A stretch of DNA of 64,000 nucleotides, taken from Teichococcus wenyumeiae. GTDB taxonomy: Bacteria > Pseudomonadota > Alphaproteobacteria > Acetobacterales > Acetobacteraceae. This document shows, in pieces, positions 53,610 through 62,367 of this stretch. The translations under genes and the position numbers were made by a program. The DNA lies in contig NZ_RFLX01000005.1 of assembly GCF_003696345.1 (NCBI RefSeq), positions 214,981 to 278,980 on the forward strand, in the 5' to 3' direction. Position 1 is the stretch's first letter; every line of letters begins with the position of its first letter. The notes below the pieces were generated by a model, which was given only the letters and a program-made list of their open reading frames with translations, was not told the DNA's origin and ran no database searches.

Positions 53610-54386
53610 TCAGCGCGCGGCGGCGGTCGTCAGGGTCGGCGCGGCCTCGGGCAGCGCCATGCGGGTCACCATGCTGGAATGCATCCAGCCCTCGGCCGAA
53701 TCTGAACCGACCTGCAGCCAGCCGCCCGGCGCCTCGGCAAAGACGCGCAGGCTGGCGCCGCGCTGCACCACCCGCAGCACCTCGCCACCCGGCCGCGCGC
53801 GCAGATTGCCGTTCTGGCGCATCGCGATGCCGCCGCGGGCCTGGGCAGCGACCTGGGCGGCCTCGGCCTCCATCCGCGCCACCTGGGGCGGGGCCGGCGG
53901 GGCCAGGGTGCGCAGGTCGGCCGGAATGGGGGGCAGGCGCGGCGGCGCCGTGAGGCGCTGGGTGACCTGGGCCGCCTTCTCGGTACAGCGGCTGCGGGTT
54001 TCGACATAGACACGGGTGGCGGAAACGTCATCGGTGGCGACATGCTGCTCCACCGCCGGCACGGCTTCCGCCGCGCCTTCCGGATGCAGCGTCACCAGGG
54101 ACACGAATGGCGCCTTCTGGCCGCCCTTCAGCGCCACCTGGCCGCAGACCGCCACCGTGGCCGCATCCGCCTGCGGGAAGGTCTCCACCTGGCTGATGCT
54201 CAGTTCGCCGCGCAGCGCCTCGCGCAGCTTGGCCTCGGCCAGTTGCCGTGCCTCGTTCGCCTTGCCGATGGGGGCATTCTGGGCCGCCTGGGCCTTGGGG
54301 GCGGCGTCGTCGCAGCCGGAAAGAGCCATGGGCAAGGCCAGCAGCACCATCAGGCCGGCCATTCCGGTCCACGGTTTGGATGTCAC
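53610..54386 (-). CDS. SH3-domain lipoprotein, unknown function
   Basis: The preferred start is a GTG at 54386, preceded by GGGAGG seven bases upstream; the frame is open further back without a better site. The 258-residue product has a lipoprotein signal (PMALSGC, Cys25), a helical segment rich in Ala and Glu (KANEARQLAEAKLREALRGE), a Pro-rich hinge and a C-terminal bacterial SH3 domain (NGNLRARPGGEVLRVVQRGA). SH3b domains often bind cell-wall peptides. It is cotranscribed with neither neighbour obviously; asparaginase lies 50 bases on. Confidence 0.82.
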   Translation of the reverse strand: MTSKPWTGMAGLMVLLALPMALSGCDDAAPKAQAAQNAPIGKANEARQLAEAKLREALRGELSISQVETFPQADAATVAVCGQVALKGGQKAPFVSLVTLHPEGAAEAVPAVEQHVATDDVSATRVYVETRSRCTEKAAQVTQRLTAPPRLPPIPADLRTLAPPAPPQVARMEAEAAQVAAQARGGIAMRQNGNLRARPGGEVLRVVQRGASLRVFAEAPGGWLQVGSDSAEGWMHSSMVTRMALPEAAPTLTTAAAR

Positions 54387-54527
54387 GAAACGCCTCCCTG
54401 CATTGGCCCGCGGCCCAAGGGCCCGATGGCGTACAAACCCGGGATGCAGGGGGACGGTTGCCGGAAAGGCGTAACCGGCGGCGTCGCGCATCACAAAAAG
54501 CGCGGCGCAGCCTGACAGAAGCCGATT

Positions 54528-57500
54528 CTAGCGGGAGGGGCTGTGGCGGTCCAGCAAAGCCTCAGGCAGCCGCATGGCATGCGCCGTCCAGGTCCAGACC
54601 AGCCAGCATTCCACCGGACGGTCGGGCCAGATCTGCTGCAGCAGCGCCCGGTAGGCCGCCATCTGCCGCAGATACAGCGGCTGCACCCCCTCCAGCGCCT
54701 GCGGCGGCGGGCGGTTGGACTTGTAGTCCAGCACGATCACCCGGTCCGGCCGCACCGAGAGCCGGTCCACCTGCCCCACCAGCCGCACGCCACCGCTGAT
54801 GCCGGCGATCGGCGCCTCGGCCAGCGAGCCAGGGGCGAAGGCATCGGCCAGATCCGGGTGTTCCAGCAGCGCCAGCACTTCTTCGAGTGTCGCCGCCTGT
54901 TCCTCCGGCGTCAGGCCCTGGCCGGGGCGGGAGAGAAAGGCGGCGCCGACGCGGCGGCGCTCGCCCGCCGGGTATTCCGGCAGGTGCTGCATCAGCGCAT
55001 GGATCATGCGGCCGCGGCGGAAGCGGCTGCCGGCGGGGTCGGCGGCGCCATGCGGGGCGGAGACGGGCGTCTCCTCCTCCCCCGGCAGGGCGGAGGGCGT
55101 GTAGGTCAGCAGCGCGCTTTCCGCTGGCGGCGGGCGGCTGGCCCAGTCCGGCGGCACCTGCGGCACCACGGCGCCGGCATGGCGGGCGGCGGGGCGTGGC
55201 GGCGCCGTCTGCTCGCTGGAGAACCAGCGCAGCGGGCCATCGAAGCTGGCGGCGGGCGGGGCGCCAAAGGCGGTGGGCTCAAAAGCCGTCTCCTGCACGC
55301 CGGGGAGGCGCGAGAAGCCCTGGGCCACCAGGTCGTACCAGCTGCCGGGCTTGGGCTCGCCGGGGGCGCAGACCAGCAGCCGGTCCTCCGCCCGCGTCAG
55401 CGCGACATAGAGCAGGCGGTTTTCCTCGGCCTCGCGGGCCAGGGCATCGGCCTCGGCCAGCTCGGCCCAGGCGGGGGCATGCAATTCCTTGCGCGGGGCC
55501 CAGAAGGGCAGCGGCGGCTCGGCCTCGCTCCAGCGCAGGGTGTCGCGGTTCAACCCGCTGCCGATATCCGGCAGGATGACGACGGGGGCCTGCAGGCCCT
55601 TGGCGCCATGGGCGGTCAGCAGCCGCACGGCATCGACGCCGCTTTCCGCCTCGCGCTTCACCAGGGCACCGCCGCGCCGCAGCCATTGCACAAAGCCCTG
55701 GAGGCTGGGCGGGTGACGGGATTCGTAGGTGAGCGCGGCGTTCAGCACCTCGTCCAGCGGGTCGGCGGCATCGGGGCCGAGGCGGGCCAGCAGCCGGGCG
55801 CGGCCGCCATGGATGCCCAGCACCTCGGCCAGCAGGGTATGCGGGGTGTGCAGGTCCGTCTGGTCCGCGAGGTCGGCCAGCCATTCGGCGGCGCGGCCCA
55901 GGGTGGTGTCCTGGCCGCGTTCGGCCAGCACGCGCCACCACAGCGGCTGTTCCCGGCCATGGGCGATGCGGAAGAGTTCGTCTTCCGTCAGGCCCACCAG
56001 CGGGCTTTTCAGCACGGCGGCCAGTTGCAGGTCGTCCTCGGGCAGCAGCAGCACGTCCAGCAGGGCCAGCAGGTCCTGCACCGCGATCTGTTCCACCAGT
56101 TGCAGCCGGTCCACGCCGCCGCAGGCGATGCCCTGCTTCTTCAGCGCCGCCACCAGCAGGTCGGAAAAGCCGGTGCGGCGGCGCAGCAGCACCAGGATGT
56201 CGCCGGGGCGGATCGGCCGGTTGCCCTGGGAGGGCAGCGTTTCCTCCCGCACCATGCGGGCGATGCGGGCGGCGAGGCTCTCGGCCAGCAGGGCGGCGGC
56301 ATTGGCCTGGCCGACCGCTTCCTGCGGCACCTGCCAGGGCTCGGGCGTCTCGCGCGGCGGCTCAGCCATAGGGGGCCAGATCTCGACAAGTCCGGCCTCG
56401 CCGATCCGGTCGGCGCGGTGGGCCAGTTGCGCGTCATCCCCCACCACGCCGCGCCGGGCGGGGCCTTCGGCGAAGACGGCATCCACCAGCGCCAGCACCG
56501 GCGCGGTGGAGCGGAAGGAGACCTGCAGCGGCACGGCCTCGAAGCGCGCGCCGGCGCGCGGCACGGTGGTGGAGAAATGCGACTGCCAGCGGGCGAAGCC
56601 GGCGGCATCGGCACCCTGGAAGCCGTAGATGGACTGCTTTTCGTCCCCCACCGCGAAGATGGAGCGGATGCCTTCATCCCGCGTGCCGGAGCCCGCGAAG
56701 AATTCCTCCGCCAGCTTGGCGGCGATGTCCCACTGGGCGGGGTTGCTGTCCTGCGCCTCGTCCAGCAGCAGGTGGTCCAGGCCGCCATCGAGCTTGTAGA
56801 GCACCCAGGCGCTGCCGGGGTCGGTCAGCAGGCGCTGGGCGGCGGCGATGAGGTCGTCGAAATCCACCGCGCCGGCACGGGCCTTGCGGGCGGTATAGGC
56901 TGCCAGCACCGGCTGGGCGAGCGCCAGCAGCGACAGCGAGGCCGCGTGCAGCCGCCAGCCGCGCCGGGTTTCCTCGAATGCGAAGACGCGCTCGGCCTCG
57001 GCGCGCAGGATGCCGATGGTCTCGTTGAAGGCGTCCTTCAGCCCGCCCTTGGTGGCGAGGGAACGGTCGGCATAGGGCTTGCCGTCATTGGTGAGGAAGC
57101 AGGACTTCCAGTCGTCCCAGCGCGCCAGCCGGGCATCGGGCGGCAGGGCCAGCCAGGCCTTCAGCGTGGCGCCGCGGCGCTTGTCGTTGTCGTTGCCGCT
57201 CTGGCACAGCAGGGCGGCGGCGCGGTCCAGCGCCGGGGGAATGCCTTCCACCGCTTTGGCCAGCGCCTCGGCTTCCGAGCCGCTGGCGGGCAGCGCGAGG
57301 CGGCGGCGCAGCACGGCATCGCAGCCGGGCACACCGCCCGCCGCCGCGATGGCGCCGGCCAGCCGGTCCCGGTGCTTCACCAGTGCCGCCAGGGTCTGGG
57401 AAAAATCCTCGGGGCTGCCAAGGCCGGCGATGGCCTCCACCGCCTCGGCCGGCAGGCGACCGGAGGCCAGGGTGCCCTCGCGCGCATCGGCCAGCATGGA

Positions 57501-57986
57501 GGCGGCATCGGCTTCCTCCACCAGGGTAAATTGCGGCGGCAGCCCGGCTTCCAGCGGGAAGGAGCGCAGCACCGACTGGCAGAAGGCATGGATGGTGGCG
57601 ATGCGCATGCCGCCGGGCTGGTCCAGCACCTCGGCGAAAAGGGCGCGGGCGCGGGTCAGGGCGGCGGCATCCGGGCGCTGGCCGGTCAGGGCTTCCAGGC
57701 TGGCGGAAAGCGGCGCATCACCGGCCACCGCCCATTCGCCCAGGCGGCGGGCTAGGCGCGTGGCCATCTCGGCCGCCGCGGCCTTGGTGAAGGTGAGGCA
57801 GAGGATGCGCCCGGGCTTGGTTTCCGGCCGCAGCAGCAGGCGCAACACCCGGTCGGTCAGCACCTTGGTCTTGCCCGAGCCGGCGGAGGCGCCCACCCAG
57901 GCCGAGGCCCTGGGGTCGGAAGCGCGGCGCTGCGCGGCCTCGGCTTCGGCGCGCGGGGTCAGGAGGGTCGCGGAGGAAGGGGCCAT
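54528..57986 (-). CDS. addA: Double-strand break repair helicase-nuclease AddA
   Basis: This 1152-residue UvrD-family helicase has Walker A GASAGSGKT near residue 40, the Walker B block LLLDEAQDSNPAQWD, the motif ARKAGAVDFDDLIAAAQ, and a C-terminal PD-(D/E)XK nuclease motif (VIVLDYKSNRPPPQ). It is the alphaproteobacterial AddA (RecB-like) half of the AddAB enzyme that resects DNA ends. The start at 57986 begins MAPSSATLLTPRAEAEAAQ. AddB, usually next to it, is absent here; a divergent chaC gene lies upstream and a lipoprotein gene downstream. Confidence 0.94.
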   Translation of the reverse strand: MAPSSATLLTPRAEAEAAQRRASDPRASAWVGASAGSGKTKVLTDRVLRLLLRPETKPGRILCLTFTKAAAAEMATRLARRLGEWAVAGDAPLSASLEALTGQRPDAAALTRARALFAEVLDQPGGMRIATIHAFCQSVLRSFPLEAGLPPQFTLVEEADAASMLADAREGTLASGRLPAEAVEAIAGLGSPEDFSQTLAALVKHRDRLAGAIAAAGGVPGCDAVLRRRLALPASGSEAEALAKAVEGIPPALDRAAALLCQSGNDNDKRRGATLKAWLALPPDARLARWDDWKSCFLTNDGKPYADRSLATKGGLKDAFNETIGILRAEAERVFAFEETRRGWRLHAASLSLLALAQPVLAAYTARKARAGAVDFDDLIAAAQRLLTDPGSAWVLYKLDGGLDHLLLDEAQDSNPAQWDIAAKLAEEFFAGSGTRDEGIRSIFAVGDEKQSIYGFQGADAAGFARWQSHFSTTVPRAGARFEAVPLQVSFRSTAPVLALVDAVFAEGPARRGVVGDDAQLAHRADRIGEAGLVEIWPPMAEPPRETPEPWQVPQEAVGQANAAALLAESLAARIARMVREETLPSQGNRPIRPGDILVLLRRRTGFSDLLVAALKKQGIACGGVDRLQLVEQIAVQDLLALLDVLLLPEDDLQLAAVLKSPLVGLTEDELFRIAHGREQPLWWRVLAERGQDTTLGRAAEWLADLADQTDLHTPHTLLAEVLGIHGGRARLLARLGPDAADPLDEVLNAALTYESRHPPSLQGFVQWLRRGGALVKREAESGVDAVRLLTAHGAKGLQAPVVILPDIGSGLNRDTLRWSEAEPPLPFWAPRKELHAPAWAELAEADALAREAEENRLLYVALTRAEDRLLVCAPGEPKPGSWYDLVAQGFSRLPGVQETAFEPTAFGAPPAASFDGPLRWFSSEQTAPPRPAARHAGAVVPQVPPDWASRPPPAESALLTYTPSALPGEEETPVSAPHGAADPAGSRFRRGRMIHALMQHLPEYPAGERRRVGAAFLSRPGQGLTPEEQAATLEEVLALLEHPDLADAFAPGSLAEAPIAGISGGVRLVGQVDRLSVRPDRVIVLDYKSNRPPPQALEGVQPLYLRQMAAYRALLQQIWPDRPVECWLVWTWTAHAMRLPEALLDRHSPSR

Positions 57987-58161
57987 GGCCGCCCCATGAT
58001 CGGGCCGGATGGCGGGCGCGTCCAGCACGCAGGAGCGCGGGCGGCCATGGCGGGATGGCATGACGGCCATGGACAGGGCGGGCCGGCCGGCTCATTCCAG
58101 CGGCAACCGGAGGCGATCCGGCCGAGTATCTCTGCCGAGACTCCATGCTGAAGGCGATATC

Positions 58162-58896
58162 GTGACCTCCAAACACCTTCCCGGCGCCGAAGACGCGGAT
58201 GAGGCCGAGGGCCCGGAGCAGCCGCATGTGCTGACGCGCGAGCGGCTGATGACCAATTCCCTGGACGAGATGGTGCGGGGCGCCTTCGGCGCCCAGCTCA
58301 TGAGCGAAACGGACCGCGCGCGTTCCCTGCACGAGACGCTGGAACAGCGCCCGCCCGGCAGCGGTCCCGTCTGGCTCTTCGGCTATGGCTCGCTGATCTG
58401 GAACCCGACCATCCATTACGCGGACAGCCGCTTCGCCCGGGTGGAGGGCTGGCAGCGCGCCTTCTGCCTTTCCACCCCCGTCGGCCGCGGCACGCCGGAA
58501 AACCCCGGGCTGGTGCTGGCGCTGGATGAGGGCGGCTATTGCGAGGGCGTGGCCTTCCGGATCGAGGAGGCGGTGCTGGTGCAGGAACTCTCGCTGATCT
58601 GGCGGCGGGAGATGCTGACGGGCGCCTATATCCCGCGCTGGCTGCCGCTGCATGACGCGGAAGGCAAGGTCTTTGGCCAGGGCATCGGCTTCGTCGTCAA
58701 TCGCGCCGGGCCGCAATATGCCGATCTCACGGAGGCGGATGTGGTGCGGCGCCTCGCGACGGCCGTCGGGCATCTGGGGAGCGCCGCGGATTACCTGCGC
58801 CAGACGCATCGTGGCCTGCGCCGCCTGGGCATCCGGGATGCGCTGCTGGACCGGCTGCTGCCACTGGTGGCGCAGGCGCAGGAACGCACGGGCTGA
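58162..58896 (+). CDS. chaC: ChaC-type glutathione-specific gamma-glutamylcyclotransferase
   Basis: This 244-residue protein has the substrate-binding block FGYGSLIWNPTIHYADSRFA and the catalytic glutamate region VGRGTPENPGLVLALDEGG. It should split glutathione into 5-oxoproline and Cys-Gly. The start is a GTG at 58162 with AAGGCGA upstream; the N-terminal 60 residues are an acidic extension (GAEDADEAEGPEQPHVLTRE). ATG at 58249 could be an alternative. It is divergent from addA. Confidence 0.9.
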   Translation: MTSKHLPGAEDADEAEGPEQPHVLTRERLMTNSLDEMVRGAFGAQLMSETDRARSLHETLEQRPPGSGPVWLFGYGSLIWNPTIHYADSRFARVEGWQRAFCLSTPVGRGTPENPGLVLALDEGGYCEGVAFRIEEAVLVQELSLIWRREMLTGAYIPRWLPLHDAEGKVFGQGIGFVVNRAGPQYADLTEADVVRRLATAVGHLGSAADYLRQTHRGLRRLGIRDALLDRLLPLVAQAQERTG

Positions 58897-58978
58897 GGGT
58901 GGCCGCGCCGCCTGCCAGGAATGTCCGGGGCGGTCGTTCGTCATGACAACCTTCACCTCGGCTGAGCATCTTTGAAAG

Positions 58979-59005
58979 GCGGGGGAAAACGGAATCCTCC
59001 CCCGC
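58979..59005. terminator. Hairpin downstream of chaC, possible relative of the repeat family
   Basis: The stem GCGGGGGA/TCCCCCGC encloses an 11-base loop, about 83 bases after the chaC stop. The reverse strand resembles a repeat-family end (GCGGGGGAGGATTCCG), but similarity is too weak to call it a copy. It marks the left boundary of a region with different codon choice. Confidence 0.4.
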
Positions 59006-59122
59006 TCTCCCGGCCCGCCATCTCCCGAAGGACGCAGGCAGCATCACGCAGGCTTGAATCTTCCCGCCCCGGCATATGGCCTTTGATGCGAGGCAAGCGC
59101 ATCGAGGAGTGCGTGGGGGCGA

Positions 59123-59440
59123 ATGCCGGCCAATGTATGCGCAGCGCAGTCCGGAAGTCCGATCTGGCGAAGGCTGGCGCAGGCAGCGGCCTGCCCTGCT
59201 CTTGCTGCACTAAGCTTGGCTGGCTGTGACGCCCCGCTCAGCCCGGCAGTCCCGTTCCTTGGCGCCTATTTCCCCTTCTGGCTCATCTGTGCCGCCACCG
59301 GTGTCCTCGGCGCCGTGGTGCTGCGCGTCATCTTCGTGAAGATCGGCATCGATGAGCACCTGCCGCTGCGGCTCCTCGTCTATGCATGCCTCGCGGCCAT
59401 CATGGGCCTTGCGCTGGCGCTTGCCCTGTATGGGCGCTGA
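59123..59440 (+). CDS. ytcA: YtcA-like small membrane lipoprotein
   Basis: This 105-residue protein has a lipobox LSLAGC (Cys35), and then SPAVPFLGAYFPFWLICAAT as in YtcA and a second hydrophobic segment at the C-terminus (LVYACLAAIMGLALALAL). In Escherichia coli ytcA precedes mdtNOP, and the same order holds here. The N-terminal 34 residues are long for a signal; a shorter start could be used, but no better site is visible. It starts three bases before mdtN, and probably assists the efflux pump. Confidence 0.8.
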   Translation: MPANVCAAQSGSPIWRRLAQAAACPALAALSLAGCDAPLSPAVPFLGAYFPFWLICAATGVLGAVVLRVIFVKIGIDEHLPLRLLVYACLAAIMGLALALALYGR

Positions 59441-59443
59441 CAG

Positions 59444-60493
59444 ATGGCGCGATCAGCCTATTCCCGCCGCCACTCCCTCCCCGGCCTCGTCGTTGCCGGG
59501 CTGATCATCGCAGGCGCCATCGCCGCCTGGTGGTTCTACAGCCGGCGCGCCGACAGCAATCCGCTGTCCCAGGATGCCGTGCTGACCGCGAGCATCGTGA
59601 ACGTCGCCTCCAGCGTGCCGGGCCGCATCGCCACCCTCGCCGTGACGGAGGATCAGAAGGTCGCGAAGGGCGAGTTCCTGTTCGAGATCGACCCCGTTCC
59701 CTTCCGCCTCGCCGTCGACCAGGCGCGCGCCGACCTGCGGATGGCCGAAGCCGCGCGCAGCGCGCAGCAGCGGGCGATCAGCGCCGAGGAATCCAACGCC
59801 GCCATCGCGACGGATCAGGTGGCCCGCGCGCGGACCAATCTCGCCCTCGCCGAGCAATCGCTCGCGCGGCTCACGCCGCTGCAGCGCAGGGGCTATGTCT
59901 CGGCGCAGCAGGTCGATGACGCCCGCACGGCCCGCGACGACGCCCGCACCAGCCTCGCCCAGGCGGTGCGCCAGGCGGAGGCGGCCAGCAGCCTCGTCAG
60001 CACGCTCGATGAATCGGAGGCGCTGGTGGATGCGCGCCGCGCCGCCCTCGCCCTCGCCGAGCGCAGCCTCGCCAATACCACCATCCACGCGCCCCATGAC
60101 GGCCGCGTGGTGGGGCTCACGGTCTCGACCGGCGAGATCGTGGTGCCGGGCCAGTCCGTCTTCACGCTGATCGACACGGGGACCTGGTATGCCAGCGCCA
60201 CCTTCCTCGAGACCGAGCTACCCGCCATCGCGGTGGGCGACTGCGCGCGCGTCGTCGTGCTGGCCGACCGCTCCGTGCGCATCGCCGGGACGGTGGCGGG
60301 CACCGGCTGGGGCGTCATCTCCGAGGATGTGGTGAACCTGCCGCGCGGCCTGCCCTATGTGCCGAAATCGCTCAACTGGGTGCGCATCATTCAGCGCTTT
60401 CCCGTGCGGATCCGCCTGATCGAGCCGCCGGAGGTCCTGATGCGGATCGGCGCCTCGGCCGTGGCGGTCGTCCATCATGGCGAGCAGTGCTGA
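59444..60493 (+). CDS. mdtN: MdtN-like membrane fusion (HlyD-family) protein
   Basis: This 349-residue periplasmic adaptor has one N-terminal membrane segment (LPGLVVAGLIIAGAIAAWWF), a lipoyl/barrel-sandwich start (VNVASSVPGRIATLAV), a long alpha hairpin (about 95-205; RTNLALAEQSLARLTPLQRRGYVSAQQVDDA), and a beta-barrel ending FPVRIRLIEPPEVLM. It links the inner-membrane FUSC component to the outer-membrane channel. By hand count its first ~210 codons use CTC for Leu 14 times against CTG 7, unlike the CTG-rich neighbours. Confidence 0.9.
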   Translation: MARSAYSRRHSLPGLVVAGLIIAGAIAAWWFYSRRADSNPLSQDAVLTASIVNVASSVPGRIATLAVTEDQKVAKGEFLFEIDPVPFRLAVDQARADLRMAEAARSAQQRAISAEESNAAIATDQVARARTNLALAEQSLARLTPLQRRGYVSAQQVDDARTARDDARTSLAQAVRQAEAASSLVSTLDESEALVDARRAALALAERSLANTTIHAPHDGRVVGLTVSTGEIVVPGQSVFTLIDTGTWYASATFLETELPAIAVGDCARVVVLADRSVRIAGTVAGTGWGVISEDVVNLPRGLPYVPKSLNWVRIIQRFPVRIRLIEPPEVLMRIGASAVAVVHHGEQC

Positions 60494-60495
60494 CC

Positions 60496-62367
60496 ATGGA
60501 TGCAACGGCCCCCCGGCGGCGCTCTTTCCTCGCGCGGGCGGTTTCCGACCTCGCGCCCTTCCCGGGGCGGGCGGCGCTCACCTGGAGGATCGCGCTGCTC
60601 TGTGCGATCGTTGGCGCGGCCGCGATTATGTATGAGATCCCGGAAGCCGCGCTGAGCTGCTACCTGGTCATCTTCCTGATGAAGCCTGACCCGGTCGAGA
60701 CCATCGGCGTCGCATTCGGCCTCATCGGGCTCGCGACCATCGTCCTGGTCTGCGTCGTGCCGCTGATCAACGCCACGGTCGATTCCCCGCTGCTGCGGAT
60801 GCTGGCCATCGCGGTCGTCTCCTTCGCCTTCCTGTTCCTGGGCGCGGCGAGCCAGCTCGGCGAGATCGGCGGCGTCATCGGGCTGATCATCGCCTTCATC
60901 CTCACGCTGATCAGCATGGCGCCGGCCGGCGACGTGGTGACCTACGCATTGCGCTCCGCCTGGAGCCTCGCCGCGATGCCGATGGCGCTGATGATCGCGT
61001 TCAACCTCATCCTGGGCCTCTCGCCGGTGCGGCTGCTGCGTGACAGGCTGCACCAGCGCCTCGCCACGGCCGCGGCGGCCATCGCCTCCGGCGCTCCTGG
61101 TCGGCACGAGGCGCTTGGCGAGATGCTGCGCGCCGACAACGCCGCGCTGGAGCAGATGGCGGGCTTCGTCAGGCTGCTCGCGCTCGCCGGCAGGCCGCAG
61201 GCCGCGCAGATCGCGCGCGATGTCCGCGCGTCCTGGCGGCTCATCCTCGCGACCTCCGCCCTGCCGGAAGACCTGGACGCCGCGCGCCGCGATGCCCTGA
61301 CCGCCGCGATACGCCGCAGCATGGAAGCGCTGGAAGCCGGCGAGACGCCGCCGCCGCCCGGCCCCGCCCCCGTTCCGGCGACCGAGGCCGAGCAGGCCAT
61401 CCTGGCCGCCCTCGCCACCATCGGCGGCGGGCCGGAGCCCGAGACGGTGGCGGCGCCGAAGGCGCCCTTCCTCGTGCCCGATGCCTTCTCCAACCCCGGA
61501 TATCAACGCTACGCGCTCAAGACCACAGCCGCGGCGATCATCTGCTACGTCGTCTATACCGGGCTCGACTGGCAGGGCATCCATACCGCGATGGTCACCT
61601 GCTACGTCGCGGCGCTCGGCTCCACGGGGGAGACGGTGCACAAGCTCGGCCTGCGCATCATCGGCTGCCTGATCGGCGCGGCGATGGGCGTCGGCGCGGT
61701 CCTGTTCGTCGTGCCGCATCTGGAGACCATCGGCGGGCTGATGGCCCTGATCTTCGCCGGCATGCTGGTGGGCGCCTGGGTCTCGACCGGCGACGAGCGC
61801 ATCTCCTATGGCGGCGTGCAGATCGCGCTCGCCTTCCTGCTCATCGTGCTGCACGGCTTCCGGCCCAGCACCAGCCTCGACGCGGGCTCGGACCGCATCA
61901 TGGGCATCCTGCTGGGCAATCTCGTCGTCTATCTCGTCTCCACCCGCATCTGGCCCGTCTCGGTCGAGGGTGCCGCGCGCGCCCATCTCAAAGCCGCGCT
62001 CGCCGGGCTGGCGCGCCTCGCCGCGCTGGCGCCGGAACGCCGCCCCGGCGGTGTCCCCGACGCCGCGCTGGTGGCGCAGGAGGCTGGCAAGGCGGATGAG
62101 CTGCTCGCCCTGATGCCGTTCGAACCGGCGGCCATACGCGCGGCGCCGAGGACCCAGGCCGCGCTGCGGGACGCCAGCGCGGAGATTGCCGCGCTCACCC
62201 GGGACATCTATCTCAGCCGGGAGCCGCTGCCCGGTGTCGCGGCGCGCCTGCGGCAGTTCAGCGCGCGGATCACCGGGGGCGAGGATGCCCAGGACACGGA
62301 CGGCACCGACGGAGCGCATCCGCTCCATCGCCAGCTCGACCGGCTCCAGACGGCGGTGGCGGTCTGA
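60496..62367 (+). CDS. mdtO: MdtO-like FUSC-family inner-membrane efflux protein
   Basis: This 623-residue membrane protein has an N-terminal half with about five hydrophobic segments (ALTWRIALLCAIVGAAAIMY; VAFGLIGLATIVLVCVVPLI) and a second set around residues 340-490 (FFSNPGYQRYALKTTAAAII-like region; LMALIFAGMLVGAWVST), the pattern of fusaric-acid-resistance-type pumps. ATG at 60496 is preferred to GTG 60487, which lies inside the mdtN coding end. The stop overlaps the mdtP start by one base. Probable substrates are aromatic acids or dyes. Confidence 0.88.
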   Translation: MDATAPRRRSFLARAVSDLAPFPGRAALTWRIALLCAIVGAAAIMYEIPEAALSCYLVIFLMKPDPVETIGVAFGLIGLATIVLVCVVPLINATVDSPLLRMLAIAVVSFAFLFLGAASQLGEIGGVIGLIIAFILTLISMAPAGDVVTYALRSAWSLAAMPMALMIAFNLILGLSPVRLLRDRLHQRLATAAAAIASGAPGRHEALGEMLRADNAALEQMAGFVRLLALAGRPQAAQIARDVRASWRLILATSALPEDLDAARRDALTAAIRRSMEALEAGETPPPPGPAPVPATEAEQAILAALATIGGGPEPETVAAPKAPFLVPDAFSNPGYQRYALKTTAAAIICYVVYTGLDWQGIHTAMVTCYVAALGSTGETVHKLGLRIIGCLIGAAMGVGAVLFVVPHLETIGGLMALIFAGMLVGAWVSTGDERISYGGVQIALAFLLIVLHGFRPSTSLDAGSDRIMGILLGNLVVYLVSTRIWPVSVEGAARAHLKAALAGLARLAALAPERRPGGVPDAALVAQEAGKADELLALMPFEPAAIRAAPRTQAALRDASAEIAALTRDIYLSREPLPGVAARLRQFSARITGGEDAQDTDGTDGAHPLHRQLDRLQTAVAV

